Positions 28,629-37,124 of a DNA stretch of 37,906 nucleotides are shown piece by piece. The DNA is from VFZP01 sp043730365 (lineage in GTDB: Bacteria > Acidobacteriota > Terriglobia > Bryobacterales > Bryobacteraceae): the NCBI GenBank assembly GCA_043730365.1, contig JAYTKJ010000196.1, forward strand, positions 1-37,906, in the 5' to 3' direction. The notes beneath the pieces are model-generated. The model was not told the DNA's origin and made no database searches. It saw only the letters and a list, made by a program, of their open reading frames with translations. The translations under genes and the position numbers were made by a program. Position 1 is the stretch's first letter, and every line of letters starts with the position of its first letter.

Positions 28629-28703
28629 GGGTATTTCACAACTTGTTTGAAATTAATTTGCTAGCTGCAGCATCTATATCGGTGAGGAAGGGGGCTCTTC
28701 AAG

Positions 28704-28901
28704 ATGACCAAAACCAACGAGCGGCTGGCCGAGGCGGCTTCGATTCTGGAAAAAATTGAGTCGACTCGCGTCGAAAGCCACAATCCGAGCTTTGGGGAGA
28801 ACACCGAGCACCTGCTGATTGCGCGCGAGATCGCCGAGATCGAGCGCGATATCCTCGAGGATCCGGGCGACCTGGAGCGATTCCTCGTTCGCGTTCGCTA
28901 G
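28704..28901 (+). CDS. Small acidic helical protein, unknown function
   Basis: This 65-aa product is preceded by AGGAAGGGGG at good spacing. It is rich in Glu, Leu and Ile (RLAEAASILEKIESTRVE ... LLIAREIAEIERDILEDP), consistent with one or two amphipathic helices. No cysteines, signal or known domain are visible. Its last bases overlap by 4 (28898-28901) the corrected end of the convergent hydrolase gene. The start, ribosome site and length look real, but nothing tells its role. Confidence 0.55.
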   Translation: MTKTNERLAEAASILEKIESTRVESHNPSFGENTEHLLIAREIAEIERDILEDPGDLERFLVRVR

Positions 28902-29948
28902 CCGGACTCAGCCAGGAGCATGGCCAAGTACTGGCCCCATAGCGCCGGTAGCGAGTGCGTCCCATGCCCGCGAGTCTGGTCGCTGGTCGGAATCAGGAAG
29001 TATCGCCCCCTGGGGACGCGTTTGGTTTCCCGCTCCAAGATTCCCAACTCCGGCGGGTTCACCAGATCGTCGGCGGAATTGACGTCGTAGAGCGGCGCGG
29101 TGATCTTGCTCAGGTGCGGCGCAGGATTGTACTCCCGCGAACACTCATACGCATTCGTTTGGATCCGTCGCCGCCCGGCTGCCGTCGTAGAAGCGCTGCC
29201 TGAAGGCCCAGTCAGCCTGGTCGGGGGTGGGGGCTTGCTTGTACAACTGCAAGGGGCTTGAGGTCATCATGAATAGCGCAAACTGCGCGCCCAGCATTCC
29301 CTTCAGCGGGCCCGTGTAGTAGCCGTTGTTAAACTCCGGGTCGTTCCGGATCGACTCAATCACCATCTTGCGGATCATGCGGTTGCGTCCGGCGATCTCC
29401 ACCGGCGCCGAAGCCAGTGGCATGAGCGCGTCCATGAAATCGGGATACAGGGAGCCCCACATCCACGTATGCATGCCGCCCATGGACGTGCCCATGACCA
29501 GCCGAAGATGGTTTACGTCCAGTTTCTCGGTGAGCAGTTGATGCTGAGCTCGGACCATATCTTCGTAGGTGTAGCGCGGGGACTTCTGCTTGAGTCCATC
29601 GCTCGCCCGGCTTGATTTGCCGTGCCCAATAGCGTCGATCAGTATGATGAAATACTGGGTGGCGTCCAGGAGTTGCCCGGGTCCGAACAACTCACCGGCG
29701 AAACTCGGACTTAGGAAACCACTGCCGCTGCCACCGGTGCCGTGCATGATGAGCACCGCGTTTCGCACTTGCCCGGACTGATTGCGCGCCGGCGTTCCCA
29801 AAGTCGTGTAGTGCAGCCTCAATTCTGCCAGCGTCTCGCCGCTGACAAACCGGAAATCCTTCGCCAGATAGTCGCCCTCGGCAGGCTCCGGGTATGTGGC
29901 GCCCGAGCACGCAACGGCTACCAACGCGAGTAGCAGCGATGGCTTCAT
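28898..29948 (-). CDS. Homoserine-O-acetyltransferase-like alpha/beta hydrolase, exported, frameshifted
   Basis: The gene starts at the ATG at 29946-29948 with a signal or lipoprotein-like N-terminus (LLLALVAVACSG). The fold shows LIMHGTGGSGSGFLS, IDAIGHGKSS, and the nucleophile elbow GTSMGGMHTW with S155. The first frame stops at 29145. Changing frame by one base near 29156 continues with EYNPAPHLSKITAPLYDVNSADDLV, holding the catalytic Asp region, and SDQTRGHGTHSLPALWGQYL, holding the His, to a TAG at 28898-28900. The corrected length is about 349 aa, normal for the family. Without the correction the protein lacks its Asp and His and would be dead. Its ATG shares one base with the stop of the cyclophilin gene. 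Substrate unknown; metX proper is cytoplasmic, this protein is exported. Confidence 0.8.
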
Positions 29949-31333
29949 CAGCGCACCGAAATGAATAGCTTCTGAGCGATCGGCTGGCCGGCCTGCGTCA
30001 CTTCCAACTCAACGTCGCCAGATGCCACGCTGGGCGGAACCACCACGTTGAATTGATACAAGCCCACCAGGCCCGGTGTGAGTCCGGCATAGCTGACCAC
30101 CGCCGTCGTCCCGCCAAACTTAAACTGAACCGGGGCCACCACCCGTGAGGTTCCTTGGGCGATTTCGCCGCCCAGCGAAGTTAAGATGTCGCGAATTTGA
30201 CCGAAGCCGGTGCCATAAAACACCAGCGTCTCGCCCGGAGCCGCGGGCGCCGCGGGCAACCCCGGAATCGTGCCGTTTGAAATAAACACGAGGCCCGCTG
30301 CGGGACGGACCGCCGCCACATACTGCTTGGCGCCTACCTTGAACGAGGCTGGCGCGAGCAGGCCGCCCGCTTGATCGAGCACCGGCAAGCGCATCGCGTT
30401 GCTGGATACGCCGCGATGAGTTACCACCACCGGGAGTGGTTCGCCGGTTGGTACGTTGGCCGGAATCTGCACGTTGAGCTGAGTCGGGCTGACATAGCTG
30501 ATGTAAGTGGGTTGTCCGTTGACCGTCACGCTCACGCCCTCAAGCGCTGTGGGAGCGCGACCGTTCGTAAAGTCTTTCTCAACGTCCCAGCCGCGGCTTA
30601 CTTCGCCGCCGAGATTGGCACCATAGATCTCGATAAAGGCGCCCGGCGCGGCCACCGCGGTACCACCAAACGCGCCCGCCAGGATGACGCCGCTCTCGCT
30701 CCGTATGGCTGGCTGCGGCGGCCGCTCCACCAAGCGGATAGACCGCACGATCAGCAGATTCTCTTCCTTGATATCGCCACCGTTGTAGTTGAGCAGCGGG
30801 ATCTGGTCAAAGGGCGAGGCAGGTGCGGGGCTGGGGGTGCTGACCGCGGCCAGCTTGTCCATCACCGTCAAGCCCGCTTGATTACTGATCCGCCCGAAGA
30901 CCGTGAAGCCGCCGTTCTGGTTGTTGAGATTCGCAGAATTATCGCCGAGGTTGAAAAACCATTGATTGGTGGCGCTGTTGGGATTGTCGCCCAGCTTGGC
31001 CATGGCAATGGTGCCGCGCGTGTTGGAAAGGCTGAACTCGTTCTTCACCGCCGGGTCTTCAGGGATCTGATCCACCTTACTCCCGCTCCACTTGAAACCG
31101 CCGGCCTGGATGATGAAGCCCCGCACGGAGCGATGAAAGATCGTATTGTCAAAAGCCTGCTTGCCCACATAGTTGAGGAAGTTGGCGACGGTTGCCGGCG
31201 CAGTGCCCGGCAGTAGCGTCACCTCGATTTCGCCCAGCGTCGTCTTGAACAGCACGAGCTGCGTGTCGGCCGGCTGGGCCAGCATCAGAGGTATAAACAC
31301 AGCGGCCAGCGCAGCAGCCCGAAGCGGATTCAT
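29948..31333 (-). CDS. Exported cyclophilin-type peptidyl-prolyl isomerase fused to a TIGR03437 domain
   Basis: This 461-aa product begins with a signal peptide (AAALAAVFIPLMLAQP). Residues about 25-210 form a cyclophilin, with FHRSVRGFIIQAGGF, GTIAMAKLGDNPNSATNQWFF and GGFTVFGRI; R and F of FHR...F and the QWFF block are active-site residues. Residues about 225-461 match the TIGR03437 architecture named from Solibacter: FIEIYGANLGG, VSVTVNGQPTYISYVSPTQ and VVYGTGFG-like strands, ending in LYQFNVVVPPSVASGDVEL. The second part is a beta-sandwich thought to help secretion or adhesion. The pair suggests a periplasmic or surface foldase. This domain is a main taxonomic clue to Acidobacteria. Confidence 0.9.
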   Translation of the reverse strand: MNPLRAAALAAVFIPLMLAQPADTQLVLFKTTLGEIEVTLLPGTAPATVANFLNYVGKQAFDNTIFHRSVRGFIIQAGGFKWSGSKVDQIPEDPAVKNEFSLSNTRGTIAMAKLGDNPNSATNQWFFNLGDNSANLNNQNGGFTVFGRISNQAGLTVMDKLAAVSTPSPAPASPFDQIPLLNYNGGDIKEENLLIVRSIRLVERPPQPAIRSESGVILAGAFGGTAVAAPGAFIEIYGANLGGEVSRGWDVEKDFTNGRAPTALEGVSVTVNGQPTYISYVSPTQLNVQIPANVPTGEPLPVVVTHRGVSSNAMRLPVLDQAGGLLAPASFKVGAKQYVAAVRPAAGLVFISNGTIPGLPAAPAAPGETLVFYGTGFGQIRDILTSLGGEIAQGTSRVVAPVQFKFGGTTAVVSYAGLTPGLVGLYQFNVVVPPSVASGDVELEVTQAGQPIAQKLFISVR

Positions 31334-31367
31334 CTCCGAAGTTTAGCGCGCCCAGGGCGATCCGCGA

Positions 31368-31373
31368 TAGAAT
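31368..31373 (+). promoter_or_regulatory. Possible -10 element of the FG-GAP repeat gene
   Basis: TAGAAT at 31368-31373 lies 22 bases before the ATG at 31396, in the 62-bp divergent gap. No convincing -35 is seen at 17 bases, so this is a weak call made mainly by position. Confidence 0.25.
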
Positions 31374-31395
31374 GCGCGTCAGCAGGGTACTCCAG

Positions 31396-33696
31396 ATGAA
31401 TTCTCACCTCCTTCGCTTCTTCACTGTTGTGGCGCTTTCCACGGTCACCTTCGCAGCGGCACCGCTCCGCTTTCGCTCGCAAGAGATCCAGTCGAATTTC
31501 GGCGTGGTATATGCGGTCTCCACGGCCGACATGAACAAAGACGGGAAGATGGACATCGTGGCCATCAACCCGACGCAGGTGGTCTGGTTTGAGAATCCCA
31601 CCTGGAGCAAGCACGTCATCATGGATGGCGTCACCAAGAAAGACAACGTCTGCTTTGGCGCGAATGACCTTGACGGCGATGGCATTCCCGAGATCGCCGT
31701 CGGCGCCGATTGGCAACCAGCCAACACGCAGTCGGCGGGCACGCTGCAGTGGATCGCGCGAGACTCTGCCAATCCCACCGGCCCCTGGAAGCACTTTCCT
31801 CTCGGCGAGGAGCCGACGCTGCATCGCATGAAATGGGCGGACGTCGATGGCGATGGAAAGAACGAGTTGGTCGTCGTGCCGCTGCAAGGGCGCGGCACCA
31901 AGGCGCCGGATTGGGAAGGGCAGGGCGCCCGCATCCTCGTGTATTGGCCGCCCGCCAAGCCCGAGACCGAACCTTGGCGCATCGAAGTGGCGGATTCCTC
32001 CCTTCACATCGTCCACAATCTGATCGTCGTCGACGGGGAAATCTGGGCCGCCAGCAAAGAAGGCGTGCATGGACTCAAACGTGCACCGGGCGGCAAGTGG
32101 AGCAAGCGTAAGATTGCCGAAGGCGCGCCCGGAGAGATCAAGCTTGGCTCGGTGAATCGCATTCGGCACTTGGCCACCGTCGAGCCGTGGCACGGTAACA
32201 AGGTGGTGATCTATGAAGAGCCCACCGAGGCGCCGGCCCCGCAGGCGGGCACCAAGATCCATCCCCCCGTCATTGCCGGCGCGCTCTGGAAGCGCACCGA
32301 AATAGAAACCGGACTCAATCAGGCGCACGCGCTCGGCTGGGGAGATTTCGATGGCGATGGTTCTGATGAGATCGCCGTGGGCTGGCGCAACAAACCGCAA
32401 GGCGGCAACTGGGGCGTAGCGGTCTATAAGCGCATGCCCGGCGGCAAATGGGAGAAAACGGCGGTTGATGATGGTGTGGCGGTGGAAGATCTGGTGGTGG
32501 ACGATCTGAATGGCGATGGCAAGCCGGAGATCGTAGCCGTGGGACGCGCCACCGGCAACGTGCGCATCTTTTGGAATAAGACGGAGCCGCAATGGACGCG
32601 TCATGAAGTGACGAAGGGCTTCCCCAATTACACCGCTGTGGCTGCGGATTTCACCGGCGATGGCCTGCCCGATATCATCACCAACGACAACAAGAACGGG
32701 CAGACGCGACTATATGTCGCTCCTCATTGGCTGCCGGTTGTCTTGCACGAATCGGTGAACGCGATTCATGCGGCGGTGATGGATGTGGATGGCGATGGCG
32801 ACCTCGATTTCATCGGTGCTCGTTATTCGCCCGGTCTCATCTACTGGCTGGAGCGGCCCAAAAACCCGTTGACCGACAAGTGGAATTACCACGTGATCGA
32901 CGATGTGGCGCAAGGTGGCGTGGACGGTATCCATGGGCTCATACTGGGCGATGTGGATCGCGATGGCAAACTCGATCTGATCGGCAACAGCGCCCAGCCC
33001 AAGGGCAATTTCCCTAACTCGCTGGCTTGGTTCCGCGTGCCGAAGAATCCGCGCACCGCGGCTCGCTGGGAGCGTTATATCTTCGCCGATAAGGACGCGC
33101 CGGGGCTTAGCCACTATCTCGGCTTCGGAGACGTGAACGGCGACGGACGCCCCGATATCGCCTCGGCCGCCAAGGTGGTCGAGGGCGGCAACTGGTTCGC
33201 TTGGTGGGAGCAGCCGCGCGACCCGAGGAAGCCTTGGGCGCGCCACCAGATCGCCGCCGATCAGCCGGGCGCCACCAACATCCACATAGCCGATCTCAAC
33301 GGCGACGGCAAGGCGGACTTCTTCGCCTCACGCGGCCATGGGCGCGGGTTGGTGTGGTATGAAGCGCCGGACTGGAAGCCCCATGAAGTGGCGCCGTGGA
33401 TTGTGGGGCCGCATTCGTTGATCCTCGGTGATATCGATGGCGACGGCGATATGGACGCGGCGTCGTGTGCCAAGGATTCGGCCACCGCGGCGTGGTTTGA
33501 AAATGACGGCAAAGGCAACTTCACCACCCATCACATCTTTGAAAACCAGGCGGCCTATGATATCCGGCTGGTGGACATGGATCGCGACGGCGATCTGGAT
33601 GTGCTGGTAGCTGGTCAGGAAATGGGTAACGTAGTGTGGTTTGAGAATCGACTCAAACTTCGCCCAAAGGCAGCGGCAGGAAATCGTAATCGATGA
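31396..33696 (+). CDS. Exported FG-GAP/VCBS beta-propeller repeat protein
   Basis: This 766-aa product starts at the second in-frame ATG, which gives a clean signal peptide (MNSHLLRFFTVVALSTVTFA); an earlier ATG at 31372 is possible. Twelve calcium-loop repeats of the type D-x-[DN]-x-D-G are visible, among them DMNKDGKMDIV, DLDGDGIPEIAVG, DVDGDGKNELVVV, DFDGDGSDEIAVG, DLNGDGKPEIVAVG, DFTGDGLPDIIT, DVDRDGKLDLIG, DVNGDGRPDIAS and DMDRDGDLDVLVAG. Such repeats fold as integrin-like propeller blades that bind calcium. No catalytic domain is attached. Its 3' end overlaps the convergent sulfatase gene by 44 bases. Ligand unknown; polysaccharide binding is a guess from the neighbours. Confidence 0.9.
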   Translation: MNSHLLRFFTVVALSTVTFAAAPLRFRSQEIQSNFGVVYAVSTADMNKDGKMDIVAINPTQVVWFENPTWSKHVIMDGVTKKDNVCFGANDLDGDGIPEIAVGADWQPANTQSAGTLQWIARDSANPTGPWKHFPLGEEPTLHRMKWADVDGDGKNELVVVPLQGRGTKAPDWEGQGARILVYWPPAKPETEPWRIEVADSSLHIVHNLIVVDGEIWAASKEGVHGLKRAPGGKWSKRKIAEGAPGEIKLGSVNRIRHLATVEPWHGNKVVIYEEPTEAPAPQAGTKIHPPVIAGALWKRTEIETGLNQAHALGWGDFDGDGSDEIAVGWRNKPQGGNWGVAVYKRMPGGKWEKTAVDDGVAVEDLVVDDLNGDGKPEIVAVGRATGNVRIFWNKTEPQWTRHEVTKGFPNYTAVAADFTGDGLPDIITNDNKNGQTRLYVAPHWLPVVLHESVNAIHAAVMDVDGDGDLDFIGARYSPGLIYWLERPKNPLTDKWNYHVIDDVAQGGVDGIHGLILGDVDRDGKLDLIGNSAQPKGNFPNSLAWFRVPKNPRTAARWERYIFADKDAPGLSHYLGFGDVNGDGRPDIASAAKVVEGGNWFAWWEQPRDPRKPWARHQIAADQPGATNIHIADLNGDGKADFFASRGHGRGLVWYEAPDWKPHEVAPWIVGPHSLILGDIDGDGDMDAASCAKDSATAAWFENDGKGNFTTHHIFENQAAYDIRLVDMDRDGDLDVLVAGQEMGNVVWFENRLKLRPKAAAGNRNR

Positions 33697-35068
33697 TCAT
33701 TTTCTCTTGCAGAGCGATCTTCAATTCCCGCTCGGTCGCCGCCAGTTCCGGTTGTCCTGCGAGATTGGTTAGTTCGCTAGGGTCGGTGTCCAGATCGTAG
33801 AGTTCAAACACGGGACGCGGACGCTTGAAGTATGCCCGTTCAATCTCGGGCGAGAGTTTGCCCTCGTCGTGCGCCGCCACCATCTGTTTCCAGCCAGGAT
33901 CGTTGCCGCTATCCACCGGCCAGTATTCCATTTGCGGCGTGCAATTGTAGATGAGCTTGTAGCGTGCGCTACGCGCGCAACGTGACAGGTCAAATGTGTT
34001 CGCGCGGGTATCGGGAGCGAACGCGACGCCACCGTGATAAAGTCGCGCGGCGAAGATGTGCTTGCGCGCGTTGTAGGATTCTCCGGTGAGGTGGCGCAGG
34101 AAGCTGCGGCCGGTCATGGGGCGAATTGGAGTCAAGCCCGCCGCGTCCAGCAGCGTGGGCGTGATGTCCTCGCCAGAGACGAGATCCTTCGAAACACTTC
34201 CCGCTTTCACGCGCCCGGGCCAGCGCACCAGCAGCGGCACATGCAGCCCCGGATCGTAGAGTGAGCCCTTGCCATGCGGGAACGCCATGCCGTTGTCGCC
34301 CATGAATACCACCAGCGTGTTTTCCCCGAACCCTCGCCGCTGCAGCGTGTCGATCACCATTTGGAACTCGGAGTCCATCCGATTGATCTCATCGATGTGG
34401 CGCGCCAGATCATCCCGGACGCTTGGCAAATCAGGCAGGTGCCTGGGCAGCGTGAGTTTGGCCGGATCAGTAGCTTGCCCCTCGGGTGCGCGATCCCACG
34501 GGTGATGCGGGTCATTGAAATTCACCCAAAGGAAGAACGGTTTGCCCGCCGGCTTCTTTTCGAGGAACTGTTCGACGATGGCGCCGGTCTTGTTGCGATC
34601 GCCTGACCGGTCAATGAAATCGATCCGCCGTTGCCACGTCAGCGTTTCGTTGCGCGCGAAGATCTCGCTGTTGACCGGCCCGGGCCGCCCGTTGCCGTCC
34701 AGATGGAAATTGCGTCGGCAGACGCCCGTGAAATAGCCGGCCTTATCGCGCAACAATTCCGGTAGCGTGATCACGTCGGGTGGGAGCGGGGAATTGAAGC
34801 GGCCCATCCGCGCGCCCACCGGAGACCGGCCCGTCATGAGCCCCGTGCGCGAGGGGACGCACTGCGGAGCGGCCTGAAAGGCGTTATCAAAGCGCATGCC
34901 CTCCGCCGCAAAGCGATCGAGGTTCGGTGTCTTCACCGATTGATCGCCGTAGCAACCAAGATACGGATAGCTATGATCGTCGGAAAGAATCACGACGATG
35001 TTCAGCTTGGCCTGCTGTTGCGCCGTCGCCGCGCCGGCGATGGAGGCTGCGAAAGATCGCCGCGTCAA
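33653..35068 (-). CDS. Tat-exported sulfatase (formylglycine type)
   Basis: This 471-aa product has the motif C70-V-P-S-R74 (APQCVPSRTGLMTGRSP), the C-x-P-S-R that is turned into formylglycine. D30-D31 in ILSDDHSYP supply metal ligands, with DNGMAFPHGKGSLYDPG further on. The only possible start is a TTG at 35066-35068, because a stop codon (the end of the upstream gene, TAA) precedes it directly. It gives the twin-arginine signal TRRSFAASIAGAATA. The next in-frame ATG lies about 58 codons in, after the metal site. Sulfatase substrates (sulfated glycans, aryl sulfates, choline sulfate) cannot be told from sequence. It ends inside the convergent FG-GAP gene. Confidence 0.92.
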   Translation of the reverse strand: MTRRSFAASIAGAATAQQQAKLNIVVILSDDHSYPYLGCYGDQSVKTPNLDRFAAEGMRFDNAFQAAPQCVPSRTGLMTGRSPVGARMGRFNSPLPPDVITLPELLRDKAGYFTGVCRRNFHLDGNGRPGPVNSEIFARNETLTWQRRIDFIDRSGDRNKTGAIVEQFLEKKPAGKPFFLWVNFNDPHHPWDRAPEGQATDPAKLTLPRHLPDLPSVRDDLARHIDEINRMDSEFQMVIDTLQRRGFGENTLVVFMGDNGMAFPHGKGSLYDPGLHVPLLVRWPGRVKAGSVSKDLVSGEDITPTLLDAAGLTPIRPMTGRSFLRHLTGESYNARKHIFAARLYHGGVAFAPDTRANTFDLSRCARSARYKLIYNCTPQMEYWPVDSGNDPGWKQMVAAHDEGKLSPEIERAYFKRPRPVFELYDLDTDPSELTNLAGQPELAATERELKIALQEKMIIDYDFLPLPLGEV

Positions 35069-35944
35069 TTATTTCTTCCCCATCTTCTGCGCCTTGTATT
35101 CCTCGTACTCCTTCTTGATCGCCGGATCTTTCGGAGTCGGATACAACTCTGAGGACTTGTACTTCCCGGTGGCGAACTTCGCCTTGGTCCACTCATCGTG
35201 GATATGCGTTTCGTCGGCACGGTCCACGATCGTCTTCACCAGATTCGGCGGAATGAAGTAGACGCCGGTGCGGTCGCCCAGCACCACGTCGCCCGGCAGC
35301 ACCGTCGCTTTGCCGATTCGCACCGGGATATTGTAGCCAGTGAGCTGCACGTTGCCGATGGCCGAAGGCGTCGCGTGTTTGTAGTAGACCGCCATGTCGA
35401 GCGGGTGAACTCCTTCAAGGTCGCGAATTGCGCCATCCACCACAATGCCGCCCCACTTAGTGGCCGTCTTCACCGCCATCGCCAGGTTGTCTCCCACAAT
35501 GGAGCCGCCCTCTTCTTTGCCGAAAAGATCTACGACGAAGACGTCGCCTTCCTGCAGTTGATCGATCACCCATTGATGCGGAGAGCTGGTGAAGTTGAAC
35601 TTGCTCTTGAGCTCCCCAATCAGCAGTTCGTTCAGATCGAGGCGCAGCGGCATGAATTGCGCGGTTACCACCCGGCCCACCAGCTTCTTGCCCGGGTGCA
35701 TGACATGCCAGTTGCCTTCGTACTGATTGGTGTAGCCAGGCGTGTCGCGAAGCGGGCCCCACACTTCTTCCACCGAAAGGCCGCGCACTTTCTCAAGAAT
35801 CTCGTCCGGCACCTTGGGCCGCCCGTCGGCAAAGCGGCCATACGGATTCTTACGCGTCACCTCTACCAATTGCTCTTGGCTGAGCTTGAAGATCTGCGCC
35901 GAAAGCGGCAGCGCGAGCGCGAGGCAAAACCATTTATAGCCCAT
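35069..35944 (-). CDS. RraA-family protein with signal peptide
   Basis: This 291-aa product has an N-terminal signal (GYKWFCLALALPLSAQI). The core shows EEGGSIVGDNLAMAVKTATK and GIVVDGAIRDLEGVHP, the G-D-x-x-A ... G-x-V-x-D-G-x-x-R-D pattern of the RraA/HMG-aldolase fold with the metal-binding Asp, and PGDVVLGDRTGVYFIPP. Members of this fold are either regulators of RNase E (RraA proper) or class II aldolases for 4-hydroxy-4-methyl-2-oxoglutarate-type substrates. An exported version cannot regulate RNase E, so an aldolase-like role is more likely. It overlaps the enolase-superfamily gene by 11 bases and abuts the sulfatase. Confidence 0.8.
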   Translation of the reverse strand: MGYKWFCLALALPLSAQIFKLSQEQLVEVTRKNPYGRFADGRPKVPDEILEKVRGLSVEEVWGPLRDTPGYTNQYEGNWHVMHPGKKLVGRVVTAQFMPLRLDLNELLIGELKSKFNFTSSPHQWVIDQLQEGDVFVVDLFGKEEGGSIVGDNLAMAVKTATKWGGIVVDGAIRDLEGVHPLDMAVYYKHATPSAIGNVQLTGYNIPVRIGKATVLPGDVVLGDRTGVYFIPPNLVKTIVDRADETHIHDEWTKAKFATGKYKSSELYPTPKDPAIKKEYEEYKAQKMGKK

Positions 35945-37124
35945 ATTGTTTTAGCACTCCTTGCGGTAATTCAAACCCCATCCCCGGTCCTTCGGTGGCC
36001 CGATAGAAACCGCGCTCAAATGGCGCGGCGAGGCGCAACCACATCTCGTTCGATTCGCCAGGCCCGAAGCTTTCGGCCAACGGACACTGCTTCGAAGTCA
36101 CAATCAACTGCATCCCGAAGGCGCTGCCGCCGCGGTGGGGCATCACGGGTAAACCGGCGCGCGTCGCCAGTTCCACCACGCGCCTGCCGGTTGTCAACCC
36201 CCCGGACCATGTGAGATCCGGCTGCAGGATGTGCGCCGCCTTGTGGCGGATGAGTTCGTTGAAGCCGTAGTGCGTGTACTCGTGCTCGCCGCTGGCGATC
36301 CGCGTGCCCTTCACTTCGCCGCACAGCTTCTCGTAGCCGGGAATGTCGTCCGGCAGAATGGGTTCCTCAATGAAGGCCAGGCGCACATCCGCGTCGGCCA
36401 TGCGCTGCGCCATCTCCAGCGTGAACGGCACGTTCCATCGGCACAGCACGTCGATCATCAGCTGCGCGTCTTTGCCAACGGTACGGCGAACAGCCACGAG
36501 CCGCTCGACGATCCGTTTGCGCGCGTCGGGCTCATCCGGCGAAATCTCCATCGGCAGCTTGAACGCCGTGAATCCCAACTCGATGCCGATCTCCGGCTTC
36601 GGGCTAGTGAAATAGGCTTGCACTCTCGGCTGCACGGTGGGGCCGATCAGCTTATGGGCGGGAACGCCCGCGGCCTTGCCCGCCAGATCCCATAGCGCCA
36701 GATCAATTCCTGAAATCGCTTGGATGGCAATGCCCTTGCGCCCGTAGAAAGAGGACGACGAGAACATCTGGTCCCACAGCAATTCTACGTTGAGAGCGTT
36801 GGCGCCCAGCAATAGATCGCGGAGGTGCTGCTCGATCACGAAGCAAGCCGCGGCGCCGCCTCCGCCCATGCCATAACCGGTCAGGCCTTCCGCCGTTTTG
36901 ATTTCAACGAGAGTGGCGCCGGTCAATTGCGAGAACGGGCCGAACCATCGTGAGCGGGCCGGATCGCGGTCGTCCTTGAACCGATTGGTGCCAAACCGCG
37001 ACGCCGGCAGGATCGAGATCGGAACGGCGCGAACCGAGTCGATTTTGAGAGACGACGTCGCCGCCAGCAACGTACCCGCCGCTGAAGCGGTAACGAACCG
37101 CCGCCTAGTATGGACTGAACTCAT
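35934..37124 (-). CDS. Enolase-superfamily (mandelate racemase/muconate-lactonizing-like) enzyme, Tat-exported
   Basis: This 396-aa product has a twin-arginine signal (TRRRFVTASAAGTLLAATSS). The barrel carries FKLPMEIS where family members place a catalytic Lys strand. Metal ligands are the Asp of DVLCRWN, the Glu of FIEEPILPDD and the Glu of ASGEHEYTHYGF, and PDLTWSGG and MPHRGGSAFG follow. The triad D/E/E and the His of PHRGG fit acid-sugar dehydratases such as rhamnonate or related dehydratases; the exact substrate is not readable. Its start shares the ATGA overlap with the end of pgk. With the RraA-like aldolase and sulfatase downstream it may act in periplasmic sugar-acid breakdown. Confidence 0.85.
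   Translation of the reverse strand: MSSVHTRRRFVTASAAGTLLAATSSLKIDSVRAVPISILPASRFGTNRFKDDRDPARSRWFGPFSQLTGATLVEIKTAEGLTGYGMGGGGAAACFVIEQHLRDLLLGANALNVELLWDQMFSSSSFYGRKGIAIQAISGIDLALWDLAGKAAGVPAHKLIGPTVQPRVQAYFTSPKPEIGIELGFTAFKLPMEISPDEPDARKRIVERLVAVRRTVGKDAQLMIDVLCRWNVPFTLEMAQRMADADVRLAFIEEPILPDDIPGYEKLCGEVKGTRIASGEHEYTHYGFNELIRHKAAHILQPDLTWSGGLTTGRRVVELATRAGLPVMPHRGGSAFGMQLIVTSKQCPLAESFGPGESNEMWLRLAAPFERGFYRATEGPGMGFELPQGVLKQYGL

Noticed and set aside
30371..32604. Long opposite-strand frames within the cyclophilin and FG-GAP genes
   Set aside because: Both are shadows of genes with clear domains and signal peptides on the other strand.
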